Shown: positions 23,082 through 31,550, numbered from the stretch's first letter. The stretch: 32,707 bases of DNA from Hyphomicrobiales bacterium (GCA_021775615.1 JAJFHL010000203.1:1-32707), one strand, 5' to 3'. The notes: a model not told the origin generated them from the letters alone. Translations and numbers: made by a program.

Positions 23082-23863
23082 CACATCACCTCGCCACCGG
23101 AAACGGAAATAGCCTGGCCGGTCACGCTGCGCGCGGCCTCGCTGCACAGCCAGACCGCGGTCTGCGCCACATCATTTGGTTCGATCAATCGTCCCTGCGG
23201 ATTCACTGCGGCAAGCTGCGCACGGGCCTCGTCTTCGCTCAAGCCCGTGGCCCGGGTGATCTTTTCCACCGAGGCCGCCAGCAGGTCGGTTTCGGTGAAG
23301 CCGGGACAGATGGCATTGACGGTTGCGCCCGAGCCGGCAAGCTCCAGGGCCAGCGCCCGGGTCAGGCCCAGGACGCCATGCTTGGCGGCGCAGTAGGCGG
23401 AAACATAGGCATAGCCTTTCAACGAGGCGGTACTGGCAATATTGACGATGCGGCCGGATCTGGCGGCCGTGATGTCGCCGAGCACGGCCTGGATCATGTT
23501 GTAGGTCCCGGTCAGGTTGACCGCGAGCATGTGGTCCCAGAGGTCGCTGCCGGTTGCCTTGAACGGCGCGCTCTCGGCGGCGCCCGCATTGTTCACGAGC
23601 ACCTCGATGGCGCCATGCTCGGACCTCAGGGCTTCAACCGCGTCATTGATCGTTACGGGGTCGGTCACATCGGCAACGAACAGGCCTCCTGCAAGCCCCA
23701 GCCGATTATGGGTCTCTTCAAGGGTCGCCCGGGTACGGCCAATCACCGAGACCCGCATCCCCTGATCGCTCAGGGCGGCGGCCACGGCGGCTCCAATGCC
23801 GCGCGCGCCTCCGGTGACCAGGGCGTGGCGGCGATCGAGGACCGTGACATTCGAGGCCGCCAT
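23081..23863 (-). CDS. Short-chain dehydrogenase/reductase
   Basis: This 260-residue SDR has the Rossmann motif TGGARGIGA (17-25), NNAG (91-94), S144 and the catalytic Y157-x-x-x-K161 (SAYCAAKHG). It should oxidise or reduce a hydroxyl or keto group with NAD(P). In the operon it would act on a hydroxy- or oxo-cyclohexene-carboxyl-CoA or on the open-chain 3-hydroxyacyl-CoA. The ATG at 23863 shares one base with the stop of the fused hydroxylase gene (TGATG), and its own stop shares one base with the MarR start. This tight overlap marks a single translationally coupled block. Confidence 0.87.
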   Translation of the reverse strand: MAASNVTVLDRRHALVTGGARGIGAAVAAALSDQGMRVSVIGRTRATLEETHNRLGLAGGLFVADVTDPVTINDAVEALRSEHGAIEVLVNNAGAAESAPFKATGSDLWDHMLAVNLTGTYNMIQAVLGDITAARSGRIVNIASTASLKGYAYVSAYCAAKHGVLGLTRALALELAGSGATVNAICPGFTETDLLAASVEKITRATGLSEDEARAQLAAVNPQGRLIEPNDVAQTAVWLCSEAARSVTGQAISVSGGEVM

Positions 23864-26154
23864 CACGCTTTCACCGCCATGTCTTCGGACCGCTCAAGAT
23901 TGCGGCGATACTGATCGCGCCCAGGCCAGTATTGTTTGGGCCAGGACACGTCGGCATAGCCAAGCCGTGCGGCGGCGTGCTGGGTCCAGCGCGGATTCGC
24001 AAGATGCGGCCTTGCAAGCGCAACGAGATCGGCGCGGCCGGCGGCGAGGATCGAATTGACATGGTCGGGCTCAAAGATGTTGCCGACCGCCATGGTCGCA
24101 ATTCCGGCCTCGTTTCGGATCCGGTCCGACATCGGCGTCTGGAACATGCGGCCATAGACCGGATTGGCGTCCGGCGTGGTCTGGCCGGCGGAAACATCCA
24201 TCAGATCGATGCCGCGTTCCTTGAGGCGCCCGGCGATCTCGATCGCCTCTTCCGGCGGCAAACCGTCCGGATGCCAGTCGGTCGAGGAGATGCGCACCGA
24301 CATCGGCGCGTTGTCGGGCCAGGCGGCGCGCATGGCATCGGCCACTTCGAGCGGGAACCGCAGGCGGTTTTCCAGTTCTCCGCCATACTCGTCGTTGCGC
24401 CTGTTGGTGAGCGGCGAAATGAAGGATGAGAGAAGATAGCCATGGGCGGCGTGCAGTTCGACCATATCGAAACCGCACCCGGCGGCGCGGGCCGTGGCGG
24501 CGGCGAAATCGGCCACCACCTTGTCCATGTCTTCGCGGGACGCCTGGTGCGGCACCTGATTGTGGGCGCGCCAGGGAATTGCGGACGGAGCCAGAACCTC
24601 CCAGTTGCCCTGCTCGAGCGGCTCATCCATGCCTTCCCAGCCGACGCGGGTCGACCCTTTGCGGCCGGAATGGCCGAGCTGCAGGCAGATCTTGGCGTTC
24701 GAGCCGGAATGGACGAAGTCGACAATGCGGCGCCATCGCTCGGTATGCTCGTCGTTCCACAGGCCGGTGCAGCCCGGCGTGATCCGGCCTTCCGGTGAAA
24801 CGCAGGTCATTTCGGTGAAAATCAGGCCGGCGCCGCCGAGCGCGAAGCCGCCGAGATGCACCATATGGAAGTCCGCCGGAGTGCCGTCCTGCGCCGAGTA
24901 GGTGGCCATGGGCGAGACCACGACGCGGTTTTCAAGCTCCATACCGCGCAGGCGGAACGGCGCGAACATCGGCGGAACGGGATCATTGCGTTCGCCGCCG
25001 TTGGCGCTCGCGCAAAACCAGCTTTCCACGGAACCGAGATAGTCGGGATCACGCAGGCGCAGGTTCTCATGGCTGACCCTCTGGCTGCGGGTCAGCAGGG
25101 AATAGGCAAACTGTTCCGGTTCGAAGCCGGCATAGCGCTGGACGTTTTCGAACCACTCGGTCGAGTTGCGCGCCGCCGACTGCAGCCGCAACACTTCGAT
25201 CTGGCGCTCCGCCTGGTAGGCCTCGAGCACCTCAGCAATCGGCTGTGACGTGCCCTTGAAGAGGCGCGACAGGGAAATCGCGTCTTCCAGCGCAAGCTTG
25301 GTGCCCGAGCCGATGGAGAAATGCGCCGAGTGGGCGGCGTCGCCCATCAGCACGATGTTGTCCTTGATCCAGGTCTCGTTGAGGACGCGGGGGAAGTTGA
25401 TCCAGACGTTCGAGCCGCGCAGGTGACGGGCATTGGACATCAGAGCGTGGCCGCCAAGGTGGTCGGCGAAAAGCTCCTCGCAGAAGGCGATGCCGTCGTC
25501 CGCCGACATGTCGCCGAGGCCAGCCGCTTCCCAGGTCTCGTTGGTGGTCTCGACAATGAAGGTCGAAGTATCAGCGTTGAATTTATAGGCGTGAACCTGA
25601 AACCAGCCCCACTCGGTCTCCTTGAAGACGAAGGTGAAGGCATCGAACAGCTGATGCGTGCCGAGCCAGATGAACTTGTTCGAGCGCATCTCGATGTCGG
25701 GCTTGAAGTGATCGGCAAAGCGGGTCCGGATCTGGGAGTTGAGGCCGTCGGCGGCGATCACCAGATCGGCGTCGCACAGCGCGTCGATGTCCTCGATGTT
25801 GGTCTCGTAGTGGAGATCGACGCCAAGCTTTGCGGCGCGGCGCTGCAGGATGTTGAGGAGGTGCTTGCGCTCGATGCCGGAAAACCCATGACCGCCGGAG
25901 CGGATCGTCTCGCCCTTGAAGTGAACGTCTATATCGTCCCAGTGGGCGAAGGACCGGTGGATCTCTTCCGCCGTCAGACGGTCCGCTTGAGCCAGATTCT
26001 CCAGGGTCTCATCGGAAAACACCACGCCCCAGCCGAACGTGTCGTCGGGCCCGTTGCGTTCATAGACTGTGATGTCGTGCGACCGGTCCTGCAACTTCAT
26101 GAGGACCGAGAAATACAGACCGGCGGGACCACCTCCGATGCAATTGATCTTCAT
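23863..26154 (-). CDS. Fused FAD monooxygenase / OYE-type reductase (2-aminobenzoyl-CoA monooxygenase/reductase or salicylyl-CoA 5-hydroxylase type)
   Basis: The 763-residue bifunctional flavoprotein has an FAD monooxygenase half (residues 1-380: [10 protein letters not shown] at 6-15, [33 protein letters not shown] near 268-285). The second half is Old-Yellow-Enzyme-like (about 395-763: [61 protein letters not shown]). This architecture is known from 2-aminobenzoyl-CoA monooxygenase/reductase, which hydroxylates and then reduces the ring of anthraniloyl-CoA, and database names also use salicylyl-CoA 5-hydroxylase/oxidoreductase. It is the first gene of its operon, followed by SDR, MarR, crotonase, acyl-CoA dehydrogenase, ligase and Rid. 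The ribosome-binding site is weak (TTGGA close to the ATG). Confidence 0.9.
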   Translation of the reverse strand: MKINCIGGGPAGLYFSVLMKLQDRSHDITVYERNGPDDTFGWGVVFSDETLENLAQADRLTAEEIHRSFAHWDDIDVHFKGETIRSGGHGFSGIERKHLLNILQRRAAKLGVDLHYETNIEDIDALCDADLVIAADGLNSQIRTRFADHFKPDIEMRSNKFIWLGTHQLFDAFTFVFKETEWGWFQVHAYKFNADTSTFIVETTNETWEAAGLGDMSADDGIAFCEELFADHLGGHALMSNARHLRGSNVWINFPRVLNETWIKDNIVLMGDAAHSAHFSIGSGTKLALEDAISLSRLFKGTSQPIAEVLEAYQAERQIEVLRLQSAARNSTEWFENVQRYAGFEPEQFAYSLLTRSQRVSHENLRLRDPDYLGSVESWFCASANGGERNDPVPPMFAPFRLRGMELENRVVVSPMATYSAQDGTPADFHMVHLGGFALGGAGLIFTEMTCVSPEGRITPGCTGLWNDEHTERWRRIVDFVHSGSNAKICLQLGHSGRKGSTRVGWEGMDEPLEQGNWEVLAPSAIPWRAHNQVPHQASREDMDKVVADFAAATARAAGCGFDMVELHAAHGYLLSSFISPLTNRRNDEYGGELENRLRFPLEVADAMRAAWPDNAPMSVRISSTDWHPDGLPPEEAIEIAGRLKERGIDLMDVSAGQTTPDANPVYGRMFQTPMSDRIRNEAGIATMAVGNIFEPDHVNSILAAGRADLVALARPHLANPRWTQHAAARLGYADVSWPKQYWPGRDQYRRNLERSEDMAVKA

Positions 26155-26210
26155 TCCAATGGGCCACCGTGGTTCGGGACTGCGGGGATGTACGCCGGAC
26201 TTGATGCAAC

Positions 26211-26240
26211 TAGTTTAGTTCTCAATAGTTTACTTGTAAA
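26211..26240 (-). promoter_or_regulatory. Predicted sigma70 promoter and candidate MarR operator upstream of the anthranilate/salicylyl-CoA-type operon
   Basis: On the minus strand TTTACA (26240-26235) and TAAACT (26217-26212) are separated by 17 bases, a fair -35/-10 pair about 50 bases before the ATG at 26154. The inverted repeat TTTAC-TT-GTAAA (26229-26240) covers the -35 box. TAGTTTA is repeated directly at 26211-26217 (over the -10 box) and 26226-26232, and AACTAGTT (26208-26215) is a perfect 8-base palindrome. This island is AT-rich in a GC-rich region. Such an arrangement fits repression by the MarR protein of the operon. The divergent plus-strand operon starts 80 bases away and may share the control. 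Confidence 0.5.
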
Positions 26241-26320
26241 TCAGTATCGCCATGCGGTAACCTCGTTGCCAAAGCACAAGCGTGATGGCACGCTAAAAAT
26301 GGGGCAATGAGGAGGTGGTT

Positions 26321-27352
26321 GTGGATGCTGAAGCTGTAAAGCAGCTGGCGCGTGATCTCGGCGCAGACCTCGTCGGCATCGCCAGCGCCAAGACCCTCAA
26401 CGCCTTCCCGCCGGACCCGCTGTGGCCGCAAACGCCCGACCGAATTTCCGAAAGCTGCAAAAGCGTCATTGTCATCGTGAGCCGGATACCGGTCGCCGCC
26501 TTCCGCGCCAAGTCGGGCGTCGCGGTCCAGTACATGGACATGATGGTGCTTCGGCGCATGGACAAGATCGCCTACCGCCTCGCCCAGGCGCTTGAGCGCG
26601 AAGGCCATCCAGCCTTCGTGACCGCCGCCCAGGAAACCGACTGGGACTTTAAACGCGCAAGCTATGGACGCCTCTCGACCCGACATCTGGGGATCGAGGC
26701 GGGGCTCGGCACCTTCGGGCTGGAAGTCAATATCCTGACACCGGAATTCGGCCCCAGGATCTATCTCACCGGTGTCCTCACCGATCTTGAGCTCGAGCCG
26801 GATCAAATCATGACCGAGCAGGTCTGTATCGGGGAATCGTGTTCGCGCTGCCTTTATTCCTGCCCGACCGATGCGGTGAGGCATTTCGGCATCGACAAGC
26901 GCAATTGCGCCAAGGAGGCCCAGGAATTCGGCTTCATGACGTCTCTGCCCGTCTGGGACAGGTTCATCGACGGTGATGCGGAAACCCGCAAGGACCTCAT
27001 CAGGTCGCGCGACATCTACGGCTTCTGGCAGGGCCTGCTGCGGGTTGTCGGCTCCTTCGGCGACTGCCCGCGCTGCCTCGCGGTGTGCCCGGTGGGGAAC
27101 GACTACCACGCCTATCTCGCCGACCACCAAAAAGTCATTCCAGAAAAGACCGACGAAAAAGTCGCCAAGGCCAAGGGCTTCAAGCAGGCCCGAAAAGAGG
27201 GCGACGACGTTTCCGGGCTGAACGACTGGAACATGCGATGGGTCGGGCCCGAAGGCTACAAGGGCATCGTCGCGCGCCAGTTGCAGGAATTCAAGGCGAA
27301 GCAGCGCCAGCGTGAGGAACGCCGAACGCCGACATCGGAGAACGCGGAGTAA
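26321..27352 (+). CDS. Two-cluster 4Fe-4S protein related to QueG/reductive dehalogenases (copy 1)
   Basis: The 343-residue protein has an N-terminal domain with the block IEAGLGTFGLEVNILTPEFG and VLTDLELEPD, which is shared by epoxyqueuosine reductase (QueG) and reductive-dehalogenase relatives. Two cysteine motifs follow: C169-x4-C-x2-C-x3-CP and C249-x2-C-x3-CP, enough for two 4Fe-4S clusters. Founding families are cobalamin enzymes, but no cobalamin ligand can be assigned by eye. The GTG at 26321 was chosen because GAGGAGG ends five bases upstream; a GTG at 26315 overlaps that site. No twin-arginine signal is present, so it is cytoplasmic, unlike respiratory dehalogenases. It overlaps the next, paralogous gene by one base (TAATG). 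Confidence 0.75.
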   Translation: MDAEAVKQLARDLGADLVGIASAKTLNAFPPDPLWPQTPDRISESCKSVIVIVSRIPVAAFRAKSGVAVQYMDMMVLRRMDKIAYRLAQALEREGHPAFVTAAQETDWDFKRASYGRLSTRHLGIEAGLGTFGLEVNILTPEFGPRIYLTGVLTDLELEPDQIMTEQVCIGESCSRCLYSCPTDAVRHFGIDKRNCAKEAQEFGFMTSLPVWDRFIDGDAETRKDLIRSRDIYGFWQGLLRVVGSFGDCPRCLAVCPVGNDYHAYLADHQKVIPEKTDEKVAKAKGFKQARKEGDDVSGLNDWNMRWVGPEGYKGIVARQLQEFKAKQRQREERRTPTSENAE

Positions 27353-28353
27353 TGGTTCAGGTTTTTCAGGCGCCGGTGAGCGCCGACGACGTCAAGGCGA
27401 AAGCGGCCTCGCTCGGTATCGACCTCGTCGGTATTGCCGACGGCAAGGTGATGGATGCGCATCCACCGGACCCGGCCAATCCGCTGCGCCCGTGCGACAT
27501 TTCAGATTATGACGCGGATCGGGTCATCGTTCTGGGAAAGCGCCACAATATCGGTTCGACGCGTCTCACCCGGTGGGACGAGCGCCACAAATACTACAAT
27601 GACGAACTCAACATCACGATGCTCGAGGAAGCCTCGCTCGAGCTGGTGCTGTGGCTCGAGGACCGCGGCTATCCGGGGCTCATAATTCCTCCGACCCATG
27701 TCGACCCATGGACCTATCAGGGCGAGCCCGACGCGCCGCTCGGAACCATCCTCTCCCTCACCCATGCCGCCGTCGAAGCCGGCCTCGGCACGCTCGGCCT
27801 CAACCAACAGCTGCTGACGCCTGAGTTCGGACCGCGGGTTGTGCTCTCGGCGGTGCTGTCCTCGGTGCCGGTCGAACCGGACACAAAGCGCGACGAGACA
27901 CTCTGCCTTGGCCCCGCCTGCGGGCGCTGCCTGCTGGCCTGCCCCGGCGACGTCATCGGTCATTGGGACCGCGATTGGCAGGCCTGCAACCGCCACCGCT
28001 CGCCGCACGGCTTCCAGGCTCTGACCGAACATGTCGAACGGATGATCGACGAGCCGGACAACGAAAAGAAGAAAGAGATGCTGCGCTCGCCCGAGCAGTT
28101 CTCTCTGTGGCAGAGCATCCTGCGCGGCGCCGGCGTGGTGACCGGCTGCAGGCGATGCCAGGATGTCTGCCCGATCGGCGAGGACTACGCGCGGCTGGCC
28201 GACGCGGTCGACGACATCGCCGAGGCGAACGACGAAAAGCGCTCCCGGCTCGCGGCCATGATCGAGGCGGAAGGTGCGGGCGCGCTTCCGGCAAGCTATG
28301 ATGCCGCCGGCCGCTGGATCGGCGCCCTGCAAGTGCAACCAAACGAGGACTGA
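27352..28353 (+). CDS. Two-cluster 4Fe-4S protein related to QueG/reductive dehalogenases (copy 2)
   Basis: The 333-residue protein is a diverged paralogue of the gene before it. Its start shares one base with the previous stop (TAATG), so equal synthesis and a two-subunit enzyme are plausible. It keeps VEAGLGTLGLNQQLLTPEFG and the Cys motifs C185-x4-C-x2-C-x3-CP and C266-x2-C-x3-CP, and the W-Q-x2-L/I-L-R segment before the second cluster. It differs in the N-terminal half, with a His/Asp-rich segment (KRHNIGSTRLTRWDERHKYY and PPTHVDPWTYQGEPD) absent from copy 1. This may mark the substrate or cofactor side. No signal peptide is seen. It is followed after 2 bases by a CoA-ligase gene. Confidence 0.75.
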   Translation: MVQVFQAPVSADDVKAKAASLGIDLVGIADGKVMDAHPPDPANPLRPCDISDYDADRVIVLGKRHNIGSTRLTRWDERHKYYNDELNITMLEEASLELVLWLEDRGYPGLIIPPTHVDPWTYQGEPDAPLGTILSLTHAAVEAGLGTLGLNQQLLTPEFGPRVVLSAVLSSVPVEPDTKRDETLCLGPACGRCLLACPGDVIGHWDRDWQACNRHRSPHGFQALTEHVERMIDEPDNEKKKEMLRSPEQFSLWQSILRGAGVVTGCRRCQDVCPIGEDYARLADAVDDIAEANDEKRSRLAAMIEAEGAGALPASYDAAGRWIGALQVQPNED

Positions 28354-28355
28354 CC

Positions 28356-29648
28356 ATGGTGCTGCCCCTGCCCAAGTCGCGCGAGGCGCTGGCCGAGCTG
28401 CAAAGCGAGCGCAAGCGGCGCGCGGTCGAGCATGCAAGGCGGGCGCCGTTCTTCAAGGGCAAGCTCGATCACATCAATCTCGACAGGCTCGACGACATGG
28501 ACGAGTGGCGCAAGATCCCGCTGCTCGAGAAGGATGCGCTCCGGGCGATACCGAATGACCGGTTTTTCGAGCAGTTCTGCATTGCGCCGCAATCGGAGAT
28601 CTCGGAATTCTGGCGCTCCGGCGGGTCGACCGGCAAGCCGCTGTTCTATCCGCGGACTTTTGAAGACATCGCCTATGCCACGGAGGCCTTCCGGCGCTCT
28701 TTCGAGATGGTCGGAGCCGGTGCCGACGACATTGCCCACAACTCGTTTCCGCTGGGTATTCACCCTGCCGGTCACATGTGGGCGCGCACCGCGGAGAAGA
28801 TGAAGATCGCCGTCAACTGGGCAGGGTCCGGCACCGGCACCCCATCTACGATCCAGTTGCAGCTCCTGGGACTGATGCGGCCGACCATCTGGATGGGCAT
28901 GCCGGGCTATGGCCTGCATCTCGCCAATCTGGCGGAGACGCAGGGGATCGACCTTGCGGGCTCAACCGTCGAGAAGATCATGACGTCGGCCGAACCGCTT
29001 TCAGCGGTCAAACGTGAGAAGCTGGAACGCACCTGGGGCGCCGAGGTGTTCGACAGTTTCGGCATGACCGAGTGTTCACTGATGGGCTGCGAGTCGACAG
29101 ACCACGAAGGCCAGGTGCTCTATACGGATTTCGCCTTCATCGAGGTGATCGATGAAGAGACCCACGAACCGCTCGGGCCCGACGAAGAGGGCCTGCTGGT
29201 GGTCACCACACTCTTCACCAACAACGCCACGCCGTTCCTGCGCTGGAGTTCGGGCGACATCGTCTCGTGGCGCTGGCCCGAACTGACCGACGATCCCTAT
29301 TCGGTGTTCCCCCTGGTCCGGCACGCTCACCGCACCGCCGGCTTCTTCAAGGTGCGCGGCGTCAACATCGCCCATGAGGAATTCGAGGACATGATGCTTG
29401 CGCGCGACGACGTCGCCGAGTTCAAATGCGAAGCTGTGAACGACGGCGGCGCCGACGCCCTGCGCCTGTCGGTCGAGTTCAAACAGGGCATCGAAGCGTC
29501 CGAGGCTTCGGCCGCCATAACCGAGCAGGTTAAATCGACCTTCGAGGTGACCCCTGACATCACCATGCCGGAGCGCGGCACTCTCGGCGCAGAATACGAG
29601 AAGATGATCAAGACCAACCGGTTCTACGACCGTCGGTCGGAAACATAG
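28356..29648 (+). CDS. PaaK-like adenylate-forming ligase (phenylacetate-CoA ligase family)
   Basis: The 430-residue protein fits the phenylacetate-CoA ligase (PaaK) branch in size. The phosphate-binding loop is SGGSTGKP (88-95), the adenine-side block is FDSFGMTECSLMG (near 229-241), and FLRWSSGDIVSW and VRGVNIAHEEFEDMML mark the hinge and C-terminal domain. It should activate an aryl or arylalkyl carboxylate as acyl-AMP and then as CoA thioester. The ATG is 2 bases after the stop of the second Fe-S protein, so its substrate is probably the substrate or product of those proteins. This is a different ligase family from the one at 18918-20528, which argues for a separate pathway. Confidence 0.8.
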   Translation: MVLPLPKSREALAELQSERKRRAVEHARRAPFFKGKLDHINLDRLDDMDEWRKIPLLEKDALRAIPNDRFFEQFCIAPQSEISEFWRSGGSTGKPLFYPRTFEDIAYATEAFRRSFEMVGAGADDIAHNSFPLGIHPAGHMWARTAEKMKIAVNWAGSGTGTPSTIQLQLLGLMRPTIWMGMPGYGLHLANLAETQGIDLAGSTVEKIMTSAEPLSAVKREKLERTWGAEVFDSFGMTECSLMGCESTDHEGQVLYTDFAFIEVIDEETHEPLGPDEEGLLVVTTLFTNNATPFLRWSSGDIVSWRWPELTDDPYSVFPLVRHAHRTAGFFKVRGVNIAHEEFEDMMLARDDVAEFKCEAVNDGGADALRLSVEFKQGIEASEASAAITEQVKSTFEVTPDITMPERGTLGAEYEKMIKTNRFYDRRSET

Positions 29649-29660
29649 GGAGGATATGCC

Positions 29661-30110
29661 ATGAGCGATATGACACTCGGCATCACACCCGCCGGAGCGG
29701 GCGAAGGCGGCGAGGTCTGGAACATCCTGGGTCAGACCTATTATCTCAAGTCGAACACGCCGAGCAGCTTCTCGTTCGAGACCTTCTTCCCGCCGGGCAC
29801 CTATGTGCCGCCGCACATTCATCCAAAGCAGGACGAGTTCATCTATGTGCTCGATGGAACCTTCGACCTGTTCCTCGATGGCGAAGACGGCAAGGCTTCG
29901 ACCGGCGATCTCGTTCGCATGCCGCGCGGCATCGCCCATGGCATCTTCAACAAATCGGATGATCCGGTGAAGGCCCTGTTCTGGGTCTCGCCGGCAGGCT
30001 CCCTGCTCGATCTGTTCCGGGCGATCCATGATCTGACCGATCCGCAGGAGGTGGTGCGCCTTTCCGCCCTGCACGACGTTGACTTTCTGCCGCCTCCGCC
30101 CGACGCCTGA
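29661..30110 (+). CDS. Single-domain cupin protein
   Basis: This 149-residue cupin has both motifs complete: PPHIHPKQDEFIYVLDG (H-x-H, E and G of motif 1) and GDLVRMPRGIAHGIFN (P-x-G, H and N of motif 2), so a metal site of three His and one Glu is likely. Single cupins of this length include dioxygenases, isomerases and binding proteins; the function here is unknown. GGGAGGATATGCC before the ATG gives a good ribosome-binding site, and it is 12 bases from the ligase stop. The operon context suggests a ring-modifying or isomerising step on the ligase's product or substrate. Confidence 0.78.
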   Translation: MSDMTLGITPAGAGEGGEVWNILGQTYYLKSNTPSSFSFETFFPPGTYVPPHIHPKQDEFIYVLDGTFDLFLDGEDGKASTGDLVRMPRGIAHGIFNKSDDPVKALFWVSPAGSLLDLFRAIHDLTDPQEVVRLSALHDVDFLPPPPDA

Positions 30111-30137
30111 GCGGCCCGCCACAAGCAAGGACATCCA

Positions 30138-31250
30138 ATGGCAACCAACGGCAAACCGCCTTTCCGGGCCGATCATGTGGGTTCTCTGCTGCGTCCGCAG
30201 TCGGTGCTCGATGCACGGGCGCAGCGTAAACGCGGCGAGATCAGCGCCGAAGATCTGCGTGAGGTCGAGGACGCGGCCATCGCCGACATTATCGCGAAGC
30301 AGGAAGAGACCGGTCTCGAAGCCATCACCGACGGCGAGTTCCGCCGCGAAATGTTCCATGTGGATTTCCTGCAGAACCTGAACGGCGTTGCCGTCACCGG
30401 CGGGCTGGCGGTGAAATTCCGCAGCAATGAAGGCGAACGCGAGTTCGCACCGCCGAAACTGGAAGTGGTCGGGCGGATCGAGCGGACCCGGGAAATCGCC
30501 GTATCAGATTTCGCGTTTCTGAAGGGCAAGGTCGGCAAGACGCCGAAACTCTGCATCCCCTCGCCCACCATGCTGCACTTCCGCACCGGGCGCAAAGGCA
30601 TCTCCAAGGACGTTTACCCGGATATCGAGGACTTCTTCTCCGATCTCGCCCGGGCCTACCGCGAAGAGATCGCCGCACTCGGCAAGGCGGGCTGCACCTA
30701 CCTGCAGCTCGACGACACCAACCTCGCCTATCTCTGCGATCCGGCGATGCGCGAACGCACCAGGGCCATGGGCGAGGATCCCGACAAACTGCCGAAGCTC
30801 TACGCCCGCATCATCAACGACGCCATCGCTTCGAGGCCGGATACGATGACCGTGTGCATTCATCTGTGCCGCGGCAACTTCCGCAGTTCGTGGGTCGCAG
30901 AGGGCGGCTATGAGCCGGTGGCGGAGGTGCTGCTCAACGAGCTCGATATAGACGGTTATTTCCTTGAGTATGACGACGAGCGTTCCGGCGACTTCGCACC
31001 TCTGCGCTTTACGCCTAAGGGCAAGATGGTGGTGCTTGGGCTGGTGACGTCTAAGCTGCCGGAGCTTGAAGCCAAGGACGATCTCAAGCAGCGCATCGAG
31101 GAGGCCGCGCAATATGTCGACGGCGACCAGTTGGCGCTGAGCCCGCAATGCGGCTTTTCAAGCACGGTGCACGGCAACGAACTGACCGAGGCGGACGAGA
31201 TGGCCAAGCTGCGACTGGTGGTCGAGACGGCCAGGGAGGTCTGGGGATAG
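30138..31250 (+). CDS. Short MetE-like zinc enzyme (cobalamin-independent methionine synthase C-terminal family)
   Basis: The 370-residue protein matches only the catalytic barrel of MetE and lacks its N-terminal half. All zinc ligands are conserved: H242 and C244 (CIHLCRGN), E277 (YFLEYDDERSGDF) and C338 (ALSPQCGFSST). The front strand DHVGSLLRP and YLQLDDTNLAYLCD are family hallmarks. Relatives of this size include archaeal-type methionine synthases that take methyl from a corrinoid and epoxyalkane:coenzyme M transferases, so the general reaction is alkyl transfer to a zinc-activated thiol. Being last in an operon of Fe-S proteins, ligase and cupin suggests a catabolic demethylation or thiol-transfer step and not housekeeping methionine synthesis. 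It is followed by palindromic repeats. Confidence 0.82.
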   Translation: MATNGKPPFRADHVGSLLRPQSVLDARAQRKRGEISAEDLREVEDAAIADIIAKQEETGLEAITDGEFRREMFHVDFLQNLNGVAVTGGLAVKFRSNEGEREFAPPKLEVVGRIERTREIAVSDFAFLKGKVGKTPKLCIPSPTMLHFRTGRKGISKDVYPDIEDFFSDLARAYREEIAALGKAGCTYLQLDDTNLAYLCDPAMRERTRAMGEDPDKLPKLYARIINDAIASRPDTMTVCIHLCRGNFRSSWVAEGGYEPVAEVLLNELDIDGYFLEYDDERSGDFAPLRFTPKGKMVVLGLVTSKLPELEAKDDLKQRIEEAAQYVDGDQLALSPQCGFSSTVHGNELTEADEMAKLRLVVETAREVWG

Positions 31251-31259
31251 GTTACACCT

Positions 31260-31345
31260 CGTCATTCCCGCGAAGGCGGGAATTCGTTGCGTTTCACGCC
31301 GCCATGCCAATCGCCTCCTGGATTCCCGCTTTCGCGGGAATGACG
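31260..31345. repeat. Paired intergenic palindromic repeats (GTCATTCCCGC type)
   Basis: Two copies in inverted orientation. CGTCATTCCCGC begins the left copy at 31260, and GCGGGAATGACG ends the right copy at 31345. Each copy is itself a hairpin with 7-bp arms TTCCCGC/GCGGGAA (31265-31282, loop GAAG; 31323-31340, loop TTTC). Together they can form a larger stem. Such elements are common between genes in proteobacteria. There is no T-tract, but the hairpins could stabilise or end the upstream transcript. Confidence 0.85.
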
Positions 31346-31376
31346 GAGAGAAAATGCGGTTGTTGCGCTCCGTACC

Positions 31377-31550
31377 CGTCATTCCGGCCAAGTGACGGCG
31401 AAGCCGGAACGCAGAGCCGGGACCCAGCGCGAAAAGCGCCGAAGGCACATTCATTTTCGCTGCCGGTGCAGCAAGCCACCCCTGGATCCCGGATAGAGCG
31501 CTGTGCCAGCGAAATCAGAGATTTCGGGCAAAGCGGCTTCCGGGATGACG
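31377..31550. repeat. Second inverted-repeat-bounded intergenic element
   Basis: The 174-bp element begins CGTCATTCCGG (31377-31387) and ends CCGGGATGACG (31540-31550), inverted termini differing by one base. It contains GAAATC-AGA-GATTTC (31511-31525) and further GC-rich complementary stretches. It resembles the CGTCATCCCGG...GGGATCC elements scattered in alphaproteobacterial genomes. No protein-coding content was found in 31251-31578. Confidence 0.75.

Noticed and set aside
23863-26154. Two separate genes for the hydroxylase and the OYE reductase
   Set aside because: The frame is continuous across the junction (about residue 390) with no stop or start signal, and the fused arrangement is known for this family.
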